Assembly (NCBI GenBank): GCA_963377175.1
Contig: CAUJNA010001213.1
Coordinates: 923,001 to 987,000, forward strand
Reading direction: 5' to 3'
From: Effrenium voratum
Taxonomy: Eukaryota; Sar; Dinophyceae; Suessiales; Symbiodiniaceae
DNA: 64,000 nt
The notes under the pieces are model-generated. The model worked only from the letters and a program-made list of their open reading frames with translations, had not been told where the DNA came from and made no database searches. Positions 29,771 through 41,700 of the stretch are shown one piece after another. Within the stretch, counting starts at the first letter, position 1. The number at the start of each line of letters is the position of its first letter. The position numbers were made by a program, and so were the translations under genes.

Positions 29771-32700
29771 GTAGGTGCTGACATATGTATCCTATGGTGA
29801 CTTAGTTTGGTCTTGCAAAACCTCACCATCCCATTATGGTTGTTTCGCCCCTGCAGTACATTGTGGAAGATTAGAGGCATTGTCAAGTTGGGTTGGGCAG
29901 TGCTACCGAAAAATGGGGGGGCAGTACCCCAACTAGTCAAAGGACAACAAATTGCCAATCAGGTCCTGTTTCACTGCATCAGTCCTTCTTGCGGCTGCAA
30001 AGGAAGGCCGACCTGCCACAATTCTCACCGTTACTTTCGGAAACCAGCAGGAGACATTTGTAGTTGATCGCCCTTTTCCTATCCGTAGAAGTGAGCTGGG
30101 ATGAATTGTCCATGTGGCCATGTGTTTCTGGCTGCCTCCGAATGCATTCTGACTTCTCCCCGGAAGTGATTAAGCCACAAGGTGTCAAACTGGAACTGTC
30201 TAAAAAAAGGGGGCCAAACGGCAAAAAGCAGCAAGAGGGTGCCTTGGCTTCGAGCTCACGCAGGGTTGCCTTCCTTCGCTGGTGCATCCCTTTTTTCCAG
30301 GGCGATATAGGTGTCTTTTTCAATGTGCGGGAACGAACCCACATATTCATTCAGCACGCCGGTGGGACCTGCGTCCATTGCGAGTGGCATGAACCCATTC
30401 GCAATGCAATGCGGAACAGGCATAGATGTGCCGAGCTCACCGATTCGGGGGTATACCGAGCGAAAGCCATGATACAGGTCCTTTACTTGGGGATCCCTAA
30501 ATTAAGCTTTTGGGTGTATAGTAAAATTTGCACACACACACGCACACTCATTTCCGCATACACCAAAAAAAGGACGACACAGTTTTCCAGCATATCTAGA
30601 GCTGGCAGCACTTCCTTTGGAGTTCTTTGCCGACTTGCAGCCCTTTGGCTCTTGGGGGCAAATGAGCAGGAAGTGGATGGCCATCCTACACCACCAAAAA
30701 CCACAAACCAGCTAGCAAAATGGTCATACTGAATCACATGCCGGAGAGGAAAGAAAGGCTCTTCAGCCTTTCTGTAGACAAGATGCAAAGAAGTATGTTC
30801 GGCAGCTTTCCGCTTGGGCAATGTTGCACCCGGAAGTATCAAGAGAGAGCCCTGCTTGCGCGCGTTGTTATGCGCGGTGCGGGCATTCCATGGGCGTGTT
30901 TTCTTACGCTTGCTGGCTCCCAAGTGGCGCATCCTGCGTGGCTTGGCTAGAAAGGCGGGGGTTTCCCTGGGTGAAAATGCGGGGAATCAGACCTTCCTTT
31001 TGGAGGGACCCCCAGCCCCCTAGTACATACGACTGGAATGCCACTTGGCAATGAAGTTGGCCAGCTTATGGCCAGCTTGGTTCGCCCGCGGTTCTGCTCC
31101 CAGTGGTTCGGCCATAGCCTTTACATTGAACAACAGGCCATGCTATGAGCGGGCCAGGTTACCCCCAACGCGGATGTTCAACCAGATTCAGGTGCTGATG
31201 TATTTGGTCTCTCGTATCATAGGGCTTTCGTCCAACTTGGGGTCGGTTCCCCAATTCTTTGGGAGCGGGTCATCCCTGAGCCAACCGGAGTCCGGCCATT
31301 GAACCAGAAAGAGCGAAAGGAAAGGTTGAAACTGACGTCGCAAAGGGGGGATACTGTTGCTGAGATCTCCAGAAAAAAAAGGGGAAAAAAAACAGGAAGA
31401 TATCGCACATTTTGATAAGGGCCATGAAGCCGCAACTGGCCGGCTTGTGGGAGATAGGCCGCAAATGAGCTTGAATTCGTAATCTTCATCAGACAAGCGT
31501 TGTTCAACGGGAGGTTTCAATGCGCCCGGTGGGCGTACCTGATTTGGGGGGAGGCCCTTTTGGTTGGCTTACTTGCCCAAAGCGAATCGACCTTGGGCCT
31601 GTTGGTTTCCCAGTTTTTTCCCAGTGTTGGTCATGTTTTGTGTCATGGCCCCCGGTGATCGCAAACCTTTTAGCTCCGTGGGGGCATGGCTGGTTTAAGT
31701 CCATGGACTTTGCACTTTTTGGGTTTGGTGGCCATTTTAGCGGTACATAAAAACAATGTGGTTACCTTTGTTTTTTGGCCCATCCGCCAACTCGGGAAGT
31801 GAGGCGTACAACTTACATCTTTCCTAAGTGGGGTTAGCCTTGATCAGGGTTCCCTCTATTTCCCTTTTTGGCGGATTTAAACATCGCCTTTTTGGCCCAA
31901 AGGTGAGTGTTTTTTGGTTGGGGTGATGTTTGTTGGGGAATTTTTTCGGGAGGCCTCATTGATACAAGCGGGCTCAATGTCTTTACTTCACCATAATTAG
32001 CTCCCCTTTTTGCTGTTTTGCTTTTTTGCTTTTTTGGGGTTTCCTTGTTTTCCACTAACCAGGCAAAAATGATAATTGTTTGCTGGGGTCCTAATTCCAG
32101 CCTAGTTTATAGGTGGCCAACTCGGGAAGTGAGAGCTCCGGGGAGCCAAGAAAATTTCCGGATCTGCGCGTCGCATACGAGCAAACTGCTTCCAGGTGTG
32201 AGGAGAGCTTCTCGGGGAATTCCTCAAGTGCCTGGGACAAGCAAAAAATGAACGTCGGTTTCCCTGGGGTGAATATGAGAAACCATCAGGTTTTGTGTGA
32301 TTGTGTAATTCACTGTTTGTGTATTTGGTGCTTGTATGAGTGTTTGTTTGTTTGTTTGCATGTGGTTGCTTCCGTTTTTGGTTGGCTTGACTCTCTCTTT
32401 TTTTGCCTTGCTTGCCAAGCTTTCTTGCTTGCTTGCTGGCTGGCTGGCTGCTTGTTTGTGTGCTTGTGCGTCCGATCGCTGGTTCCTTCGTTCCTTTCTG
32501 CGTTTTGCGTCTCTTTCGTTGGAAGGCCGTTTGGGCAGGATGCCGATGCATTCATTCCCGTCCCTTTTTTCCACTTCAATGGAATCCCGAATGAACATAC
32601 CCCTTTGAGTGGGAGTCCTTCACGGAAGCTAGCAGGAGTTCTCTCAACTAAAAGCTTCAAACTGGGAGGGAGGAAGGGCCTCAAACTGCATGAGTCAGAA

Positions 32701-35700
32701 GAACATATCTCTACCCGGGGACCCCCCCCCCGATTCCAAAAACTCGGTGCGAAATATTGTGATCCTGTGGACTCTGGACCAAGTGCCCAGAATGATGCCG
32801 CAAAGTCGCTGGATCCTTGCCGTGCCTCATGTGCATCAGACTCCCCCGCAAATTAACATGAAAGCTCGGATCAGGGTGTCCAAGCCCAAAGATCGAAACA
32901 CAGGCTGGGATGTACCTGGAGTCTTCATGACCCTTAATACGCTCATGGCCCCATTATTTAGGATCATGACCCCATTTTTGAAGGGTCATGGACACTCCAG
33001 GTATGCTTGCAACCCTTCCAGTTCTTCCTTTCGTTGATGTGCAGTGATCTGCTCCCCCCACCCGCACGAGCATGTTCCCATAGTCTCGTCCATTTGCCTT
33101 GCAGCGGTGCAAGGTTGGGTCTCACTGACTTTCATCTAATAAATGTTGCTATTCTTAAATCATTGGCCACTCCTGGGCCGTACATGTCGTTGTTGGGCTG
33201 GCTAGCTTTCCTTCGCCCGCCTCTCAAGTAAATCCAGCTTCTGATTTGGCGGGCGGCCTAGGCACGAGATGCCCAGCGAAATGCGCGAGTTTATTGGAAT
33301 GCGGCGTTGGGCCGGACAGGAGGCCCCGGGGCTGGATTCCACGTGTTCCTGGAAGATTCAATCCCTTTTCTTCACTGTTCTTGGCATGTTTTTTGTTTTT
33401 CAGTTTTTTGGTTCTGTTCATTTTTACTGGGGGTTTGCAAAAAACATGTTTCTTGCTACCATACCAAGAGTAGAGATGTTTTCCCTGTTTGGTTCTCCAC
33501 TTTAGCTCGGAATCAACCCCAGGGTTTCCCTTTCTCAGAGAGCCCTAAACAGGGGACGCCATAACGGGGCTTGGACACCTTAAATGTGAGGTGCAAGCCG
33601 CCCGAAGTTGGCTTGACCACTGCGCTTGCTACCAAGTCAGAGGCTCAATCCGTCAGTTGGTCAGTCCTTTTCCAGTGAGTTCGTGCAGTGCTGTTGAGTC
33701 CTTCAGCCCGTGATTCTTCGCTCTTTTTTCCGGGGCGAATTTTCGAAACCGTCTTTGGCCTTTTTGGAAGAGAGCCGTGCCGCCCTCAAGGGCGGGGAGT
33801 CGGGGCAAGGTGTGGATGACCAAACCGCGAGGGTTGAACATTGGTCTATGAGGAACCTTGATGTAGCCATCTTCGAAATGGGAACCCAGGATCTACAACC
33901 CCTGGTTGGGCTTCAGGCCGCTTGTGGAGGGAACAACCCTTCTAGCAATAGGACCCTGATGTGGGGGGGTCGTTGTTTGATTGTACCTGCTTTTGTGGTT
34001 GAACAATGTTGGGCGTCCCCGAAAAACAAGACACACCCATCTAGAAGCTATCGCAGAGTGTAGCCTCTCGCTGCCAGACACATTTGCATCAACGGCTCGA
34101 TGTGTGGTGCCTTCCTACCGCGAGGCTTCGCTTCAGAAATTGAGGCTTGCCGCGCACTGGCATTGGCCTTCAGTTCAGGGTCCGTTTTATAGCTCACTTG
34201 CTGATTTCATGCACATGTAAACTTGATGCGGCACGAGGAAGTGAGCTATAAATCATTACCAAGTGCAGTCTTCGTCCTGGAGGTATGCCAAGCCAGTCCC
34301 AAAGGCGTCAATCGGACCCCACCCTGGCGCCAAGCCCTGACAAGGGTAATGCCATCAATAAATCTTGGTGAGCCATCCCCTGAGCCTTTTAGCTTTTTAG
34401 GGTTTAGTGGGGATTTCCATGCAACCCACTAAAAGTTAAACTTTCAGCATCCTGTTCCGAAAATGCGCAGCCCAGAAATCACAACCCCATAGGGGTGTCC
34501 CATTGACCTCCCTCGCCTAGGAGGGCCGTTGGCGCTGCGCCAGCTGCGACGTGGCGGGCTGCGACCTCTGCGAGTCGCCTCAGCGCTGCCGAAGCTGCGG
34601 CAGCGGCTTCCGCCGGACCGCGGATGGGCGGTGCGGGGACGCCCGGGCTTCGGATGGGATCGGGTTTGCCTTGGCAAAAATGGATGGCCATTTTTTGGTC
34701 TGGGTCCCCCAAAAAACCAACTTGTTTACCAACTGTTTACCAACTTTACCAAATTTTTGGGTTGGAGGGTTCGGAACCCTACTAAAATAGACTACAGAAA
34801 AATATTCTATCCTCTCTACTGGAGGACCTATTTGATCTTTGCGTCAGTTGCTGCGCCTTAAACAAAAAATGGCGACCCCCAAACTCCCTAAAGGTCGCGC
34901 ACTTGGTCCCTCAGCGTCCCGAACTCGGTTCGAAAGGACCCTGAAGAAGCGGGGGCCTTCGGACGATCGTGCAACATCAAGAAGTACTTTGATTTGGCTG
35001 TGGCTCAAAATTTAAAACCGGGGGGGGCAAACCGCAGGTTTTGGTCCATGTTTCGACTTACCAGGGTTCCATTTTGGTACCGGTTTTTTGAGCCGCAGCC
35101 ATTTGAAGCATGGAACAGAGCGACCAGAGTGAACAATGTGATTTTGTTCGGAGGCCAAGGGCGAGGTAGCCATAGCATGGGTTCTTGTGGGTGGGGTTCC
35201 CTGAAGGTTGACCCATCCGCGACTCTACTGGAACCATGAATGGGCTGCCTAGAAGCTTCTTCGCTCAAAAAGGTCCTGGCCCTCCCTGGAAACGGTGCGT
35301 TGAAGACATCGCTGAGGTTTCTCTTGGAGGTGGTCCCAAACCAGGGGTAAAACGCAGTTGTTCCAAAAGGTCTCCTGGAGACGAGATCCCCATGGCTTTG
35401 GTTTCCACTGGGCAGCGGGGTTTCGCGGGTTTTCGGACCGAGGCATTTGGAAGGACAGAAAGGCCTATGCGGCCGTGGGCCTCGTGCTGTGTTTTTTGGT
35501 TCTTTGGCTGCGTCTCGGCTTCGAGAAGGGCTTTTCCTTCCATTGGCTTAATATGTTGTCTTGCTGGTTTTAAAGGGAATCTATCCTCCCACCAACTAAC
35601 ATGGAACCCGAGAGGGGGGTTCTGGTTTGAACCATTTTTCCTTTTAAACCCTTTGTCCGGTTCCATGTTAGTTGCTGGGAGGGTATCACCACACAAATCA

Positions 35701-38700
35701 GTTTGCAACTCAAATGCAAGTTTCAGTCTCCGTGGCGAGGGAGCAAGGATCACCTCTGACGGAAGGACTCTAGGGAAGATTGTTCAAGCCAGGAACCTGT
35801 ACTGCTGTGCAGGTTTGATGTTTGTTTTTTGTTCTTGGCGAGGGTAATGATATTTGTCATTTGCCATTGTGGGCCACTTGCAAAAATGGGATCGGGGCGT
35901 CCACGGCACATCCTCAAAACCAAGGAGTGGATGCAGTTGGGAAAGTCCTCCGGATTGTCTGCCGCCTTAGTGACTTTATAACTTGGCTTTGGGTAGACCA
36001 CTTCAATTCCAGGTTTGGTCCGGGTCAACCTCGGCATAATTTTATATTTTTGCCCCTTGTTTAAATGATCGTGGAAGTACAGATTTATATTCTACGTTAA
36101 AGGTTGAACGTTGGCCAATTAATGCAACAGGGGGACCAATTAGGCCAAGTCGCTTGTTCCGCTTTCACTTCTGTGGTTTGGAATATTGGGGCACCACAGG
36201 GTTAACAAGTTGCTTGCTTGTTTTGCTACCCTTCATTTTCCATTGCGCCCATCAAACGTTAGCTTTCGCAGGAGATCTGAGACTGGCACAGTTCTTCTGC
36301 CTTTGCTGGTGTTGGTTCAACCATACTTCCATCGCTTTGAATCGGACGAGAATTTCCTGCCGTGTGTGCTTCGAATTGGTAATTGTTGGATGTGACTTTC
36401 CTGTTGGTGTTGCAGTGGCACTTGCGAATTGTATTTGGAACAAGCCTGTTTCTGCCGCATGTTGATTTTCTTTGAAACGAGAGGATCTGCCATAGCAATG
36501 GCCCGTCCCAGCTGCCACTACGAGTGTAGATTCCTTGCAACACACATATCGCTTGAATCCAGGGCGAGCGGAACACCTCCAGCAAATGCCCTTGCGTCTT
36601 GGTGCTCAGCGCCACAAAACGGATGAGATATTGGCTTACCAATGGTTGTATGGTTGCCCAAAGGAAGCGGACATGGACCAACTAGCCTTTCTGTTTGTTC
36701 CAAAGGAAACCAACAGAGGATACGAATTCCTGAGTTTGCCTGACATGTTGGGTCAACACCCGGGCCTTAGGTGCCTTGACCTGCTGTCAGCGCACTGCCG
36801 GGAGACTACCAACGTCACCAGCCTCAAGGCAAAGGTTCTGGATTGCATGGCTGCGAATCAAACGGTGGCTCCACTGTTGCGCTTTCTTTGATCGAGGTTT
36901 AAATACTCAGGCCATGATCCCCTTTAGGACTTTAGATGAAACCTGAAGAAGTTTGTTTAAGCGGATTATGCCTCCAGCATGTTTACGTCCATGAAATCAC
37001 GGTTTCGGCCCTCCCGGCTTTTGGGGTTATTTTAGACCCATGCCAGATATGGTGGGAAACTTGCCCCATGAAATCCTCCGTGCAGGAACCTTGAGTCGGG
37101 TGTTGGTCAAGGATTGTAACTGCAAAGCGTGGGTTAACGCAATCCTCAACCTGTTGGCTTACGCCACACTAGGAGGGCACCACAAGCGTCTACAGCAAGC
37201 GAGCACGCAAGTCCCCGCGGGTTTGTTTCTGCTAGCATCTATGTTGCTCGTTGTTTGTCTTCTTTGGCAATCATACAAAGCCTATGGTATGGCCTTAAAA
37301 CCTAGAAGCATGCTCAGTTTCAAGCTAGGGGGATGTGTGGATGGTTTCGAAGCAACGCCAAACGGAAACCGGCCACTTGATGGTGACGCCGACCCGTTCC
37401 TATGAATCCCTTCTTCCTAGCAATAAGGGGCCCCCAATACTAAACTAGCGATTCTCCCTCGTGACCCCAACTCGAGCCGCATTACCCCCCCCCCGATCCA
37501 TTCCTTTCAGAAGCCACAAACAAGCTTCTTTTAACCGCGCCGCGGGAAGGAACTTCTGCTACAACTCAAACTACTTCCCCCGCGAAAACAATAACAACCT
37601 GGGGCTCTTAAATAGGTAAAAATCTTTGTTGCGGGAAAACAGTGTTTTTGTTTCATTAGGGGGTCGTGTTTAGATTTAGGGAAGGGATTTCCAGGGAAGG
37701 GAGAACACAAAGCTCCTGGCCTTGGTATTTCACATCCTGGTTTGCAGGCAAGGCCCGGGGGAGTACCATACTGAGTGCGTGCAAAATTGCCCATATTCTG
37801 TATCCAAGCGGACACCAACCGGTGTCTTTCCCTAGCCCGCCCATTTTGCACCCAGTTCAGCGGCAGAAGCCCGCCAGGTTGGAGGTCTAAGGGGCACCAC
37901 CCTTTGCAGGCTCTGAACTTAAGAAGAGTGTCGCAGCAGCGTCATCGGTGGTTTGATGTTCTATGTCAGACCCGGTCGCAACGAGTGGCAGCCTAATTAG
38001 ACCTCAAGACGGAGCCAGACAATGCCTGTGGATGTGTGTGGGGGAATGGTGTGTCTTTCTTTGAGGGCATCCATTTTGGGTTAGTTGAATCAGCCCGAAC
38101 CAAGCGGCCTCCGCGAGGCGGGCTACATGTCCAGATGGCGGGCAAAGCTGAGGAATAACTATGCGCCTTGCTCCGAATGGCAGGTCTGGAAACTGGCGGG
38201 GTGCATTGAACCTGCCCATGTGTTCGTCTAGTCTCGGCAGTTTCTGGAGCGACAAGACATTGTTTTCTTCAGAGAGGCGACTCCAAGCCCACGTGAGGCC
38301 GTAGACGTGGCAAACAGGCGAGATAAAAGCGCAAGGCTGCCACAAGCAGGGTTTCCGTCTTCAAGCCAGCCATGTTCTTATCCAATCCACGAAAATCATT
38401 TGTGCAGATTCAGGTCGCTTGCGACCTTTCAGCGTGATTACAGGTCCATTCAACAGAATCGTCGTTGACTGCATTTGGGCAAAGCCATGCCTTTATTGAG
38501 CTGTGCCAATTCACTTCAATCTGGCACAAAATGATAATTTTGAAGGCTTTTTTCAAGAGACACGTTGTTGTTGTTTTTTTTGAGGGGTCCTTCAAACGAG
38601 CATTAGCGGGGAATTCTGAGGTGAGCTGAGCATGTCTCCTGCTTACTTGGATGTTCGGCCAAGTTAGCACGTGGTCGGCTACCTGAAGATATATGTATAT

Positions 38701-41700
38701 AACCCGCTTGTATCACCCGCTTGTATCCAGGTTACCTCCACTTAGGAAAGTTGTAAGCCTCACTTCCCGACGAGTTGATGGGCCAAAGAAAGCTCCAGAC
38801 TTTTTGTTTACCTCTAAACTGGTGAAAACCCATTTCAATAGTCGCTAAAGTCCAGGAAGCAGTGGGAAGTGAGACTCGGGGTTTACTTAGGTTATGAACT
38901 TGGCCAAAGACCCAGGAACCCGGCCGGACGACAGGTCCACGGGCGCCCGCAGTACCCGCTGTGCTCCCGGCTCCATCGCCACAGCGAGGGCGCTGCGCCC
39001 ATCGGTGGCCCCGGCCAGGTGCTGTGCATGAACTGGCCGCTCGGCCGCCTTTTTTTCCTCCGCCGAGGCCGAGAAATTGAGGGCGCGTCCGTTTTTTTTG
39101 GAAAAGCTCCCCAAAAGGGCGGCGGCGTGGCTTTTGTGGGGTTCGCTCACTTCCCGAGTTCCTGGACTTGAAACTCTTGGGTTTGGATCAGGTTAGTGGC
39201 AAGCGAAAAGGTTGGACTTTTTTGGCCCCATCAACTCGGGAAGAGAGCTTCCCTTGAAAGCCGCAAGAAAGGGGCCAAATTCTACCCTTGTCCTAGCTGG
39301 TGCTTGGAAGGGAGACAAGGAGCTGGGGGTATCCAAATTTGCATTTACAAAGGGAGCTAAGGAGCTACCAACAGTTCTGTAAGAACATGGTAGTATCATT
39401 GCAGGCCAGAGGCTTGCCATTTTAATCACAGCTTTCTGACGTTTCGGTTTTCGCTTCATTTGCCCTTCCCAACAAACAGTGAGCTTGTTGCAATGAGTCT
39501 AAGTCTGGCCCTGCCATGTCAGGTATATGTGCTAAAGGATGCCAGCTTTAAAAACATTCGGGCCCGTTGACTAGACATAGATGGCATCACAGCATAGTTG
39601 GCCAAGATTGGCCAAGGGCTTGCCATCACAGCTGTTTTGCTTGCCTGGTTGGCTTTCGTTCATTTGCCCTTACCAGAACAGAGTGAGCTTGTTGCAGACA
39701 TGTTGCCTAAGGATGGGTCTGATCTGAGGTTGATTCCCCGAATTGTTGCGCCCATCTTTCGAAACCACCTCTTGGCATAGGTTGGGAATGACCAAGACCG
39801 GGTTTTGGGGGTGAACCCTTTGAGGATTCCCTAAAAGGAAAACATCAGTTGGATGGTGGGGTCATTCCATTCCTCATTCCTGAAGGAAAACAACAGTTGG
39901 ATGGTTTTTCTTTTATCTAACCAGCAAGAATCAGGTAAACCTTAGTTGGAACCTCCAAACCCCCGCACCCTTTTTGAGGGAAGCTCAAAGAATAAAAACA
40001 AACATTTGTTGTTCTGTCTGTTTTTTTTTTCGGGTCATGAGTTATTTTTTCAGAGAACCATTCCCTCAACGGAATTCCCCGCGTATCGAACAGCAAGAAG
40101 AGATTCGCATCCTTCTAGAATGGATCCGCCTTTCGTGGTTTTCACCTGTTGATTCCCCTGTCGGTTCCTTTGTAATTTTTGCAGTCCTCTCAATATTCGC
40201 CCGAGGGGTGGATCCACAGATTCGCCGATTCGCGCCGCGATCCTTTTCCCAAGGTTCAGCCTGGTGGGGGCGCTGGGCTTGTGGCTGAGTGCTTTGGCGC
40301 TGGCGCTGGCGCCGCCTTGGCACGCCAAGTTGCTGGACTGGGAGGGGGGGAGTTGGCTTCCCGGAAACCGCCCGTGTTGTTTTGTTGGGTGTGTAGGGAA
40401 GCCGGAAAGAAGACCGCAACTTCTTTGGGGCTTCTCTGTTTTTTGGGGATCCAACACCCCACCCACCTAATAAATGTATTCTGGTGTCCAACTGAGACGC
40501 AACCCAGGCCAGCAACAAGTCACACTCATGTGGTTCTTGGAGCGGACGCGATGCTTTTAGTGCTCATCAATTGCTAACCATCGGCCAGCAAGAGTGAGGC
40601 TGCCAGTTTTGGCAAGGTCATTTGGCGCACAACTGCCCGAAGAGTTAGGCAGTGTGTTTCCTTGGCTTTATGGCCGAATATGTGAGGCACAGCAAACCCG
40701 GAGCTGCCGAGGGCTACTAGGGAGCATCAGCCCTTTCAGAAAGGTTTTCTGCGGGACCCCTTCATTGCTGGCGAGTGGCTTGGTTGATCCTACCCCTAAG
40801 GAATGCAACGAGGCATATCGCAGGGCCCCCCACCATGTTCCCGTGGATGAGGATTGTCCATTGAACGCAGATTGCCTTAAGGTGATTGACCTTGTTTTGA
40901 TTAGAGCCCTTGATTTGGCTTCATGGCTCATTGCCCAGGCAAGTGGTTTGGTCCTGGGATTTGGGTTTGAATCCGTCTTGTTTTGTGGCTTGTTTTGTAA
41001 ACATGCCCAACCCAGGGAAAATTGCTCCTTTTGCTTGCCGGTGCTCAGCAGGGAATCTTATAAACCCTGTTTTTGTGGTTTCCCTTGAGGGTACCTTTGG
41101 GGTCATTCCCACATCTCCTACTGAGCACCAGCAAGTTTGTCTTGAGTTACTTGCAGTGCCCAATGACTGGTTTGGTCCTGGAATTTTGGTTTGAGTCCGT
41201 TGCTTTCTGGCTTGCTTTGTAAACATGCTCAACCCAGCCAAAAGAAAGCACTCCCTGTTTTCCTAGTCAAATCGCTTGCAGGATCCCAGCATGGCCTACA
41301 TGTGCAAACTCCCGGACGTCCATGTGCCCTTCCATACACACTGGGCCGCCGCCAGTTATTTAGGCGCGCGCTCGAACCTTCGGGACTGATATGCGCATTT
41401 TGGGTGATTGGAGCCAGGAGCAAGGATCCTTGCATTGCTCTCTTTTTGGTAGTGTGACGATTTCCTCTTGGGCAACTTCACTTGGGCAATTTCGGCTGGT
41501 TCTTTTGGTGGGCTGATGTGAGGGCACATGCTTCTTAACGGCTCATTTACGGTGGCGCAGAAAAACACACACGAATTTGAGCTTCCTCGTACTCGGATTC
41601 CAGACTTTGGGATTTCTTCTTGGGCTTCCTGTGGTTTGATGTACTTTCTTGGCGGTGGCGGGTTGGGCTCTCTCAGGCGCGGCTCTGATGACGGCAGCAT

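Noticed and set aside
32113..32856. 247-codon plus-strand frame rich in Cys and Leu
   Set aside because: Produced by TTTG/CTTG/CTGG simple sequence and spanning the repeat Q copy; not a protein.
38887..39150. Minus-strand frame with ankyrin-like wording (GATDGRSALAVAM)
   Set aside because: The plus-strand frame has better splice sites, codon bias and phase continuity with gene B.
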